NCBI GenBank assembly: GCA_963665455.1
Contig: OY762279.1
Location: 3,348,001 to 3,412,000 of the forward strand
Direction of reading: 5' to 3'
Length of the DNA: 64,000 nucleotides
Source of the DNA: VXNE01 sp963665455
Lineage (GTDB): Bacteria; Pseudomonadota; Gammaproteobacteria; Pseudomonadales; Azotimanducaceae
Each line of letters starts with the position of its first letter. Position 1 is the stretch's first letter. The position numbers were made by a program, and so were the translations under genes. A model generated the notes under the pieces. It saw only the letters and a program-made list of their open reading frames with translations, did no database searches and was not told where the DNA came from. Positions 7,369 through 15,276 of this stretch are shown here, in pieces.

Positions 7369-9240
7369 TCAGTCAAAGATACGGTCGAACTCCCCCACAA
7401 CCCGCCGTTGATCCCCCGTCCGCCGCGTGAACCGCTTGCGGTCGAAGTGCTCGAGCACCTCGATCACGACATTGCGCCCGACTCCCGACGCATCTCGAAA
7501 GTCACGCACCGTGAAAGCCCCCCGCGCATCAAGCCCCGTGGCCACGTCGGCCAGCTCCCGCAGCCGCTCCTTGAGGTAGAACCGGTTCGGGCCCACCTGC
7601 TCGCAGAGCCCGATGCCGGCGAGGGCGCGCATTTCTCGTTCGAGTTGGGGAAATGGGCGTCCGAGGGACTTGGCGATGTCGCCAAGACTCGGGGGCTGGA
7701 GGGTGTCGAGGGAGGGGGAGACGCGCTCGAAGAGCGTCGCGAGGGCAGCGGGGATTTCTGCGACGTGGCTCGCGAGCGCGAAGCTGCCCGAGTGGGCGCG
7801 GAGGTCGCCCGTGTCGGTCAGGGACGCGATGGCGAAATCGACGGTGGCGCGGGGTGCGTCGAGCGCGTTCGCGATGGCTTCGCGGGCCAGTCCGGCGCTC
7901 TCGCGCTGGGCACGATGGTGCTCGGAGAGCACGGCGAGCACGGCCTTGCGGGTTGCGTCGAGCAGTTTGCGGTGGACGACGACGCCACCGCCGCGTGCGA
8001 ACTGGTCGCCCGCCGTCGCGCGTTCGAGCGTGCGCTCGGTCAGGTTCCAGTCGCGGCGAAAGCCCTCGGCGTCGACCACGTCCAGTTGGGCGAGCGCGGA
8101 GAGCGCCTGGCCCGGGTCGTGGTGGCGTAGCGCCTCGATGCGTGCGAGCCGTCCGTGTGCCCGTCGCCGGCCGTGCACGGTCGCGACGTCGAGCACGCGC
8201 CCGCCGCCGATGGTCCGGCCGAGGTCTTGGTCCCGGGCGATGAGGCGGTCCCCCACCTTCAGCGGTAGTGCGCGGTCGAGCACCACGTCCACCGCACCCG
8301 TGCCGCCCGGCGGAATGGGATCGCCGCTGAGCAGTCCGATGCGGCCCTGCGCATGGCTCGTGGCGGCATAGGCGTGCATCGGTGCCCAGTGCCGCACGGC
8401 GCGGGGGAAGTCGGCGAGCACGTCGAATTCCACGACGGCGTGGCGGGTCCGGCCGGCGGCGTCAGGTGCGACGATCCAGTCGCCGCGTGCCACGTCGTCG
8501 ACGTCCACGCCCGTGAGGTTCATCGCGGTCCGGTCGCCTTCCGAGGCCGTTTCCGCCGTCGCGTCCTGCATGTGGAGACCGCGCACGCGAACAGGCTGGT
8601 CGGTCGCCGCGACGACGAGCGGATCGCCGACGCGTGCCGTTCCCGCGACGACGGTCCCAGTCACCACGGCACCGGCGCCGCGCACGGAAAACGCCCGGTC
8701 CACCGCGAGGCGGAAGCCCCGATCTGCCTGCTCGACGGCATGGCGCTTGGCCGCGCCGGCGAGCTCGGCCCGGAGTTCCTCGACGCCGCGCCCGTCCATG
8801 CAGGACACCGGAACGGTGCTGGCACCTTCCAGGAACGACGCCTGTAGCAATGCGTCGACCTCGCGCCGCACGTCCGACACGCGGTCCGCGTCCACTCGGT
8901 CCACCTTGTTGACGGCCACCACGCCTTCACGCAGCCCCATCAGTTGCAGGATCTGTAGGTGCTCGCGTGTCTGCGGCATGACCCCGTCGTCGGCGGCGAC
9001 GACGAGCAGTGCGTACTGCCGGCGTCCGACGCCGGCCACCATGTTGTGGATGAAGCGGTGGTGGCCCGGCACGTCCACGAAACCGACCCGGGCACCGTCG
9101 AGGTCCGTGTAGGCGAAGCCGAGGTCTATGGTGAGGCCGCGCCGCTTCTCCTCCTCGAGGCGATCCGTGTCGACCCCGGTCAGGGCGCGGACGATCGCGG
9201 TCTTGCCGTGGTCCACGTGCCCGGCGAGGGTGACGATCAT
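7369..9240 (-). CDS. selB: Selenocysteine-specific elongation factor SelB
   Basis: A 623-residue GTPase that delivers Sec-tRNA to UGA codons followed by a SECIS hairpin. The N-terminus has the G1 motif GHVDHGKT, then the switch II DVPGHHRFIHNMV and NKVD (G4). SelB-type beta-barrel domains follow. The C-terminal third has four winged-helix-like segments (for example the QPPSLGDIAKSLG region and ARGAFTVRDFRDASGVGRNVVIEVLEHFD near the end), which bind the mRNA SECIS. The ATG overlaps the selA stop by 4 bases, so selA-selB is translationally coupled. The length matches the family (E. coli 614). No selenoprotein gene is recognisable in this window, so its clients lie elsewhere. Confidence 0.97.
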   Translation of the reverse strand: MIVTLAGHVDHGKTAIVRALTGVDTDRLEEEKRRGLTIDLGFAYTDLDGARVGFVDVPGHHRFIHNMVAGVGRRQYALLVVAADDGVMPQTREHLQILQLMGLREGVVAVNKVDRVDADRVSDVRREVDALLQASFLEGASTVPVSCMDGRGVEELRAELAGAAKRHAVEQADRGFRLAVDRAFSVRGAGAVVTGTVVAGTARVGDPLVVAATDQPVRVRGLHMQDATAETASEGDRTAMNLTGVDVDDVARGDWIVAPDAAGRTRHAVVEFDVLADFPRAVRHWAPMHAYAATSHAQGRIGLLSGDPIPPGGTGAVDVVLDRALPLKVGDRLIARDQDLGRTIGGGRVLDVATVHGRRRAHGRLARIEALRHHDPGQALSALAQLDVVDAEGFRRDWNLTERTLERATAGDQFARGGGVVVHRKLLDATRKAVLAVLSEHHRAQRESAGLAREAIANALDAPRATVDFAIASLTDTGDLRAHSGSFALASHVAEIPAALATLFERVSPSLDTLQPPSLGDIAKSLGRPFPQLEREMRALAGIGLCEQVGPNRFYLKERLRELADVATGLDARGAFTVRDFRDASGVGRNVVIEVLEHFDRKRFTRRTGDQRRVVGEFDRIFD

Positions 9241-10604
9241 GGGAGGGCGCGCAGGTTGTCGAGCAGCTCCGGCAGCGGCTCCGCGCCGCGCATGTCGAGC
9301 CAGAGCCGGCCGTTCGCGATGCGTGCCACGACCGGGACCGGCAGGCGGCGTAGCCGGGCGGCGAGTTCGGTGAGGGCCTTGCCGCTGTTCGCGGATACCG
9401 CCACCGCTCGGCTCGGCAGCACCTGGTCGGGGAGGGCGCCGCTGCCGAGTTGCCCCGCAGACTCCTCCACGGCCACCGAGAATGCCTCGCCAAGGAGCGG
9501 CCCCAGCGTCTCCGCCACGTCATGCGCACGGGCGTCCAAGGCTTCCAGCGGCGTCGTCAGCGTCCGCAGCAGCGGAATCCGCTCCACGACCGAAGATTCG
9601 TCCTCGTAGGCGCGCAGCGTTGCGTCGAGTAGCGCCAAGGTCACCTTGTCCAACCGCAGGGCGCGCTTGAGCGGATTCGCGTCGAGCTGGGCGACGAGGT
9701 CCGCGCGCCCGACCACGATGCCCGCCTGGATGCCGCCGAGCAGCTTGTCGCCCGAGAAGGTGACGAGGTCCGCGCCATCGGCGAGGGTCTCGCGGGGCGT
9801 TGGTTCGTGGGGGAGTCCGAAGCGCGTGAGGTCGAGGAGCGTGCCGCTGCCGAGGTCCACGCACAGGGGAATGTCGTGGCGTTGTCCGATTTGGGCGAGT
9901 TCTCCGGTGGAGACGGTGCGGGTGAAACCCTCCACGCGGTAGTTGCTCGGATGCACCTTGAGCAACAGGGCGGTCGTCTCGTCCGCGGCGGCCTCGAAAT
10001 CGGCCGGATGCGTGCGGTTGGTCGTCCCGACCTCCGCCAACCGGCAACCGGAGCGCGCCATGATGTCGGGAATCCGAAAGCTGCCGCCGATCTCGATCAA
10101 CTCCCCGCGCGAGACCGGCACGGAGCGTCCGAGGGCCAGGGTGTTGAGCACGAGCAGCACCGCGGCGGCGTTGTTGTTGACGACGGTGGCGGCCTCCGCG
10201 CCGGTCAGGAGCTTCAAGCGGTGTTCGACGATGCCCTCCCGGTCGCCGCGCCGTCCGGTTTCGAGGTCGTACTCGAGGGTGACGGGCGCGGTGGCCACAT
10301 CGATGGCGGCTTCCATGAGTTCGGGCGACAGCAGGGCGCGGCCGAGGTTGGTGTGGATGATCGTTCCGGTGAGGTTGAAGACGCGCCGATAGCCGTGGCC
10401 GACATCGCGCGCGAGCCAGGCCGCCACCGGCTCGGGGTAGCGCGCCGCGTCCGTCGCCCAGCCGGGAACGTCTCCCCCCCGTGCCTCCGCCTGTAGCCGG
10501 CGCACCGCGTCCTTGACGGTGGCGAGCCCGTGCCGGGCGATGGTCTCCGCGAGGGCCGCATGCTGTAGCACGGCGTCGACGCTTGGCAGGGCCCGGCGGG
10601 ACAT
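9237..10604 (-). CDS. selA: L-seryl-tRNA(Sec) selenium transferase SelA
   Basis: A 455-residue PLP enzyme that converts seryl-tRNA(Sec) to selenocysteyl-tRNA(Sec) using selenophosphate. The family signature is clear: the N-terminal domain LPSVDAVLQH, then RVFNLTGTIIHTNLGRALLS, VVNNNAAAVLLVLN, and the PLP-lysine motif VTFSGDKLLGGIQAG with Lys287. The C-terminal domain ends in PVVARIANGRLWLDMR. ATG at 10604 lies 4 bases after the stop of the upstream TPR gene. SelA needs SelD for selenophosphate; no selD is present in the window. Confidence 0.97.
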   Translation of the reverse strand: MSRRALPSVDAVLQHAALAETIARHGLATVKDAVRRLQAEARGGDVPGWATDAARYPEPVAAWLARDVGHGYRRVFNLTGTIIHTNLGRALLSPELMEAAIDVATAPVTLEYDLETGRRGDREGIVEHRLKLLTGAEAATVVNNNAAAVLLVLNTLALGRSVPVSRGELIEIGGSFRIPDIMARSGCRLAEVGTTNRTHPADFEAAADETTALLLKVHPSNYRVEGFTRTVSTGELAQIGQRHDIPLCVDLGSGTLLDLTRFGLPHEPTPRETLADGADLVTFSGDKLLGGIQAGIVVGRADLVAQLDANPLKRALRLDKVTLALLDATLRAYEDESSVVERIPLLRTLTTPLEALDARAHDVAETLGPLLGEAFSVAVEESAGQLGSGALPDQVLPSRAVAVSANSGKALTELAARLRRLPVPVVARIANGRLWLDMRGAEPLPELLDNLRALP

Positions 10605-10608
10605 CGCT

Positions 10609-11331
10609 TCACGAACCGTCGAGGGCGGCTAGTTGCTCCCGGGCCTCCTCTTGCAGGAAGCCCTCGTACGCATCCCGGGGCGGCGTCTCGGCGGCCTGGG
10701 TGAACAGTTCCCGCGCCTGGTCCCGGTTGCGCCGCTTATTGAGTGCCAGGAGTCCCTTCCCGTACTCGAGTTGCACGGCCTTGTCGTCCGGCGCTAGGGC
10801 GTAGGCGCGCTCGAAGTGCTCGGCGGCCTTCTTCTTCGAGGCCCCGAACATCATCCGCGCCATCATGTTGCGGCTGGCCTCGGCGTGCCAGGAGGCGAGG
10901 CTCAGATGGGCGTGTCCGAGGTCCGGAGCGAGGGCGACCGCGCGCTCCATGGCCTCGCGCACCCGGGTCGCGAGCCCGCCGGCCTGCATGCGCGGGATCG
11001 TCTGCGCGTACCGGCCCATGGCATGGGAGAGTTGCAGGTGTGCCTCGGGGTTGGTGTCGTCCAGCCCGATGGCCTGCTCGGCGAGGGCCTGCGCGCGCTG
11101 GAACACTTCCTGCTGGTTGGCCTTCTCGGCGACGTGGAAGCCGTGGATCGCCAGCGCCTCCGCCGCGAGGGCGAAAGCCATGGACGTGCCGACGGTGGCC
11201 GCGATGTCCGATGCTTCCGCGAAGCGTCCCTCGGCGAAGGCGGCACGGGCAGTCTCCAGGGATTGCGCAAGCGCGACCGTCGTCCATAGGGACGCGGCCA
11301 ACGCGATGCAGGGCGTCCTCACCATCACCAA
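10609..11331 (-). CDS. Exported TPR-repeat protein upstream of selA
   Basis: A 240-residue protein with a short N-terminal hydrophobic segment ending LAQS (about residues 8-24), a likely Sec signal peptide, so it is probably periplasmic. The rest is helical with TPR-like pairs: ARAAFAEGRFAEASDIA, ALAEQAIGLDDTNPEAHLQL, AMERAVALAPDLGHAHLSLA and HFERAYALAPDDKAVQLEYG. It has no catalytic motif. It lies 4 bases upstream of selA and probably shares its transcript, but nothing in the sequence links it biochemically to selenium. Similar small TPR proteins occur near many genes, so the function stays open. Confidence 0.8.
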   Translation of the reverse strand: MVMVRTPCIALAASLWTTVALAQSLETARAAFAEGRFAEASDIAATVGTSMAFALAAEALAIHGFHVAEKANQQEVFQRAQALAEQAIGLDDTNPEAHLQLSHAMGRYAQTIPRMQAGGLATRVREAMERAVALAPDLGHAHLSLASWHAEASRNMMARMMFGASKKKAAEHFERAYALAPDDKAVQLEYGKGLLALNKRRNRDQARELFTQAAETPPRDAYEGFLQEEAREQLAALDGS

Positions 11332-11444
11332 GCTCCTTCCCGCCGGGACCGGCGTGTCCCGCCGGAGGGATCATGTAACCGCGGGGCCGGGCCGCGCAAG
11401 TCCGGCCCCGCGCCGGCGGCGGTCAGTACGCCATCAGACGTTCC

Positions 11445-13796
11445 CTAGAACCGCATCCGCATGCCCGCCTCGATGGTGCGCCCGCGCTGCGGCGCCAAGT
11501 CCTTGACGATGGACGTGTGCAGGCGCTGCTCGTCGTCCGTGAGATTGCGCCCGGCGACGAACAGGTCGAGCGTCATGTCACGGGGCCGGAAACGCCAGGC
11601 GATGCGGGCGCGCAAGTCGTCGTAGCCGTCCGTCGGCAGTTCAAAGTCGGCCACGTCGTCCTGGTCGGAAGCCCGCACGTAGTCGACGTTGGCCCGTAGG
11701 GGGCCACTGGTGAGGTCCACGGAGACGCCGACCCGGTCCGGCGGGATGAGCGGCAGGTTGTCGTTGCCGGAGACGTCGAGTTCCGGGGAGACCATGTCGA
11801 AGAAGGCCCCGAGTTCGAGACGTCCGTTGCCCCACTCGGCGACCGTCACGCGCCCCTCCACCTCGAAACCCACGAAGGTGGCGTCCGCTTGCGCGAACTG
11901 CCGCACGTCGAGGCCGTCCTCCTCCTCGCCCGTGGCGGCTTGGTAGATGAAGTCCGCGAAGGCCGTGTAGTAGAAGGTTCCCCGCGCCGACCATCCGTCG
12001 CCCCTGCCGGTCAGCGTCGCGGAAAGGTTGCGCGCCTGTTCCTGGTCGAGGCCGGGATCCCCGATTTCGAAGCTGCGGGTGGCAAGGTGCGGGCCGTCGG
12101 AAAAGAGTTCCTCGCCCACGGGAGCGCGGGAGGAATAGTCCGCGAGCACGCTGGCTTCCCAATCTGGGCTGAGTGGCACGATGAGCCCGACCGACGCGCT
12201 CGCGCCGTTGAAGTCGCGGCTGCCGCCGTGGGCCGGGTCGTGCTCCACCCGGTCGTAGCGCAGGCCGGCTTCGAGTCCGAGGTCTCCGAGGGAGCGCTCG
12301 CCCACCCAGAAGAGGCCCATGGACTGCGTATCCACCGGTGGCGTGAAGGCTTCCTCGCCCACCACCGAGAACTCGCGGTTGCCGAGCTGGACGCCCAAGG
12401 CGCCCCGCCAGCCGCCGGCGGGAGCGTGCGTCAATTCCGCGCGGGCCTCCCAAGCCTTGTTCTCGAACGCCGATCCCACCTCGCCGGATGGCTCGATCTC
12501 CAGATGCTCGTAGTCGTTGATGCCGATGCGCACGTTCAGGTTTTCGAAGCCTTCGAACGGGTCGGCCAGGGCGGCCTCGAGGTCGATGCGCGTCTGTTCG
12601 AGATCGGCGATGGGGGTGCCTTCGACCTCTTCGTCGTGCCCGTGCTCGTCCTCGTCGTGATGCTCTTCCTCGTCCTCGTGGTCTTCGTCCTCGTCGTCCG
12701 CGTGGTCCTCATCCTCGTCGTGGTCGTCCGCATGGTCTTCGTCGTCGTCGTGCCCGAACTCTTCGTCGTGGTCGTCGTGCTCGTCGTGGCCGTGCGCGTG
12801 GCTGTGTCCGGGGATGCCGTACTCGGAGTTCAGACCGCTGACGGCGATGCCGATGAAGCCGCGGTCGCCCACGAAGGAGAAGCCGACGGAACCGCCGCGC
12901 ACCTCGAAGCCGCCGCCGGGTAGATGGCCCCGGACTTCCTCTTCTTCCTCGTGCTCGTCCTCATCGTGATGTTCGTCTTCGTCCTCGTCGTGGTGCTCGT
13001 CCTCGTCCTCGTCGTGGTCGTCCGCCTCGTCGTGGTCGTCGGCGCCGTGCTCGTCCTCATGTTCGTCGTGGTGCTCTTCCTCTTCGAGGGCGCGCAGGTA
13101 TGCGGACTCGACGAAGCCCGGGATGTCGTAGTCGTCCGACTCTCGGGCGAAGCCATCGAGGTGCCACGCCATGCCGCCACCGCCGCCGTCGAGCCGGAAG
13201 GAGCCGTTCTTGCCATCGCCGTTGTCGGAGCCGCGCAGGTCGATGGCGCCGCTTACGCGCTCGGGCACTTCGTGCGGAATGCGTCCGGTGTGTACGTCCA
13301 CCACGCCGCCGATCGCCCCGGAGCCATACAGCAGGGTGGCGGAACCCTTGAGGACTTCCACTCGTTCGGCGATGAAGGGATCGACCGCGACGGCGTGGTC
13401 GCCGCTCGTGACCGAAATGTCGAGGGTGTCGATGCGGTCTTCCATCACGCGCACCCGCGCGCCGCCGAGCCCGTGGATGACGGGGCGTCCCGCCGCCTCC
13501 GCGAAGGAGCTATTGTGGATGCCGGGCTGACTGCCGACCGTCGCGCCGATGCTGTCGGATGCCATGCGCTCCAGTTCCTCGGCGGTGATCACCGTGGCTG
13601 GCAGGGCGAGTCCTTCCGCGGACAGGGGGTGCCCGACGACGAGGACCTCCTCGATCAGTTCGTCGGACTCGGCGGAGGCGTCCTCGGCCTGCGCGCCGGT
13701 CGCCGCGCTTAGCGCGAGCACGAGCAGGGCGGTGACCGACGCCCCTCCGAGGCCCGGTGCGCGGTCACGGCTGCGTGCGATGCGGATGCGATTCAT
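11445..13796 (-). CDS. znuD: TonB-dependent outer-membrane receptor, ZnuD-like, with His/acidic-rich loops
   Basis: A 783-residue receptor. I chose ATG 13796 because GGGAG lies 7 bases upstream and a signal peptide follows (ALLVLALSAATGAQA). A plug domain (TAEELERMASDSIGATVGSQPGIHN to GSATLLYGSGAIGGVVDV) precedes a 22-stranded-type barrel ending in the usual terminal Phe (MRMRF). Two long loops, about residues 236-289 and 332-390, are almost entirely His, Asp and Glu with repeated DEHHDED units, as in zinc-importing ZnuD receptors, where they capture Zn(II). The predicted role is TonB/ExbBD-driven zinc uptake. It follows a small HxH/CxxC protein gene by 66 bases. I would expect Zur regulation but could not find a clear Zur palindrome. 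Confidence 0.9.
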   Translation of the reverse strand: MNRIRIARSRDRAPGLGGASVTALLVLALSAATGAQAEDASAESDELIEEVLVVGHPLSAEGLALPATVITAEELERMASDSIGATVGSQPGIHNSSFAEAAGRPVIHGLGGARVRVMEDRIDTLDISVTSGDHAVAVDPFIAERVEVLKGSATLLYGSGAIGGVVDVHTGRIPHEVPERVSGAIDLRGSDNGDGKNGSFRLDGGGGGMAWHLDGFARESDDYDIPGFVESAYLRALEEEEHHDEHEDEHGADDHDEADDHDEDEDEHHDEDEDEHHDEDEHEEEEEVRGHLPGGGFEVRGGSVGFSFVGDRGFIGIAVSGLNSEYGIPGHSHAHGHDEHDDHDEEFGHDDDEDHADDHDEDEDHADDEDEDHEDEEEHHDEDEHGHDEEVEGTPIADLEQTRIDLEAALADPFEGFENLNVRIGINDYEHLEIEPSGEVGSAFENKAWEARAELTHAPAGGWRGALGVQLGNREFSVVGEEAFTPPVDTQSMGLFWVGERSLGDLGLEAGLRYDRVEHDPAHGGSRDFNGASASVGLIVPLSPDWEASVLADYSSRAPVGEELFSDGPHLATRSFEIGDPGLDQEQARNLSATLTGRGDGWSARGTFYYTAFADFIYQAATGEEEDGLDVRQFAQADATFVGFEVEGRVTVAEWGNGRLELGAFFDMVSPELDVSGNDNLPLIPPDRVGVSVDLTSGPLRANVDYVRASDQDDVADFELPTDGYDDLRARIAWRFRPRDMTLDLFVAGRNLTDDEQRLHTSIVKDLAPQRGRTIEAGMRMRF

Positions 13797-13862
13797 GTTG
13801 TTACTCCCAATCGATGCACGACGGGCCGCCACGAGGATGGCCACCCTGCGGATTCCGAAGGA

Positions 13863-14159
13863 TTAGGAGTGTGGGGGTGGAGCGCGGGACCGTTCTGCTT
13901 TGAAGGGGAGGGCGATGACCGGGATGACGCGTGGCCGTGGGCCCATCGCGGGCGTCGGAGCCGGCGCACGGATGGCCGCATCGAGGCTGGCATCCTCCAG
14001 GTCCGCCTGGGCAAGGCTGCACGCGATGCAGAACTCGTCGGATACGCCGGCATCGTGGATGTGCAACTCGCCGGCGGCCAACGTCGAGCACAGCAACACC
14101 GCCGTGCTCCAAGCCAGGCACTGGATTGCACGCGCCCCGAGGCGTAGTGGTCTCCCCAT
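13863..14159 (-). CDS. Small exported HxH/CxxC protein upstream of the zinc receptor
   Basis: A 98-residue protein starting at ATG 14159. It has a hydrophobic signal-like segment (AIQCLAWSTAVLLCSTLAAG), then ELHIHDAG with His33 and His35, and FCIACSL with Cys44 and Cys47. It ends in an Ala/Pro-rich tail with RAPPP. The layout (signal, HxH, CxxC, RxPP end) resembles DUF2946-type small proteins often found beside metal-uptake receptors; that assignment is by eye only. The position 66 bases upstream of the ZnuD-like gene suggests a shared operon and a metal-related periplasmic role. A longer upstream frame to 14336 exists but lacks a signal-like start, so I rejected it. Confidence 0.65.
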   Translation of the reverse strand: MGRPLRLGARAIQCLAWSTAVLLCSTLAAGELHIHDAGVSDEFCIACSLAQADLEDASLDAAIRAPAPTPAMGPRPRVIPVIALPFKAERSRAPPPHS

Positions 14160-14165
14160 GGCCGT

Positions 14166-14194
14166 ACGATACCGGACGCACGCGAGCCGGACAA
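14166..14194 (-). promoter_or_regulatory. Possible sigma70 promoter for the HxH/CxxC gene and zinc receptor
   Basis: The minus strand reads TTGTCC (14194-14189), a 17-base spacer, then TATCGT (14171-14166). The predicted transcript start falls at or next to the proposed ATG at 14159, which would make the mRNA nearly leaderless, so either the promoter or the start codon may be wrong. No Zur-type palindrome overlaps it clearly. Confidence 0.3.
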
Positions 14195-14334
14195 TCGGCG
14201 CGGCGTCGGCGTCGGCTACGCGCCGAAGCAAGGGGCCTGCCGTGATATAAGCCGCGCCCCATGCACGCCGTCCGTTCCGAGGCACTCGCCCGGCTCGGGC
14301 TGCGGGCCACAGTGAGCTTTCGGGGACAGTCTTC

Positions 14335-15222
14335 ATGAGCGAACGCAGGAACGTAGCCTTCGTGGGCCTCGGAGTGATGGGCCACCCGATGGCGGGGCAC
14401 CTCGCGGCGGCGGGTCACCAGGTGTGCGTGTACAACCGCACTGCCTCCCGGGCCGAGGCGTGGGCGGCGGAACACGGGGGCAAGACCGCGCCGACTCCCC
14501 GGCAGGCGGCATCCGGGGCCGATTTCGTGTTCGTCTGTGTCGGCAACGACGCCGATGTGCGCAGCGTGACGCTTGGTGCGGAGGGTGTCTTGGCGGGCAT
14601 GGCGGCGGGGGCGGTGCTGGTCGATCACACGACCGCTTCCGCGGACCTTGCGCGGGAACTCGCGGCGGTCGCGGCCGAGCGCGGCATCGGCTTCCTCGAT
14701 GCGCCGGTGAGCGGCGGGCAGGCCGGAGCCGAGAACGGCCAACTCACGATCATGGTCGGCGGCGACGCGGAGACGTTCGCGGCTGCTTCGCCCGTGATGG
14801 ACTGCTACGCCCGCGCCGTGCGCCGCATGGGCGACGCGGGGGCCGGGCAGCTCACCAAGATGGTCAACCAGGTGTGCATCGCGGGCGTGCTTCAGGGGCT
14901 CTCCGAAGGACTGCATTTCGCCGAGAAGGCCGGCCTCGACGTGGATGCGGTGGTGGACGTCATCGGCAAGGGTGCGGCCCAGTCCTGGCAGATGGACAAC
15001 CGCGCCGGCACCATGGCGCGGCGCGAGTTCGAGTTCGGCTTCGCCGTGCAGTGGATGCAGAAGGACCTCGACATGACGCTTCAGGCGGCGCGCAGGGTCG
15101 GTGCCCGCATGCCGCTCACGGCGTTGGTGGACCAGTTCTACGCCGATGTCGCGGCCATGGGCGGCACGCGGTGGGACACGTCTAGCTTGATCGAGCGGCT
15201 GCGCCGGGTGGAGGAGGGGTAG
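14335..15222 (+). CDS. NAD(P)-dependent beta-hydroxyacid dehydrogenase (3-hydroxyisobutyrate dehydrogenase family)
   Basis: A 295-residue enzyme. The N-terminal Rossmann motif VGLGVMGHPMAGHL binds NAD(P), and YNRTASRAEAW after strand 2 favours NADP in this family because of the Arg. The substrate-binding motif DAPVSGGQAGAENGQL and the catalytic Lys175 in GAGQLTKMVNQ are intact, and the C-terminal helical domain is complete. The family includes 3-hydroxyisobutyrate, tartronate semialdehyde and glyoxylate/succinic semialdehyde reductases; the exact substrate cannot be fixed. It is transcribed alone and convergent with citrate synthase, 54 bases apart. The short CTCCC/GGGAG inverted repeat between them is only a weak terminator candidate. 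Confidence 0.9.
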   Translation: MSERRNVAFVGLGVMGHPMAGHLAAAGHQVCVYNRTASRAEAWAAEHGGKTAPTPRQAASGADFVFVCVGNDADVRSVTLGAEGVLAGMAAGAVLVDHTTASADLARELAAVAAERGIGFLDAPVSGGQAGAENGQLTIMVGGDAETFAAASPVMDCYARAVRRMGDAGAGQLTKMVNQVCIAGVLQGLSEGLHFAEKAGLDVDAVVDVIGKGAAQSWQMDNRAGTMARREFEFGFAVQWMQKDLDMTLQAARRVGARMPLTALVDQFYADVAAMGGTRWDTSSLIERLRRVEEG

Positions 15223-15276
15223 GCGACGGGCTTTGTCCGGTCTCCCAGCGCGGGCCGGGAGTGAAGACGAGGCCGG

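Noticed and set aside
12632..13088. Imperfect repeats resembling a CRISPR or minisatellite
   Set aside because: The repetition comes from His/Asp/Glu codons of the zinc receptor loops; there are no regular repeat-spacer units.
12924..13712. 262-codon plus-strand frame with a Val/Leu-rich hydrophobic start
   Set aside because: The apparent membrane protein is the complement of the receptor's acidic/His repeats; the minus-strand receptor is the real gene.
15223..15276. Terminator between the hydroxyacid dehydrogenase and gltA
   Set aside because: Only a 5-base CTCCC/GGGAG stem with a 10-base GC loop and no T-run; too weak to list.
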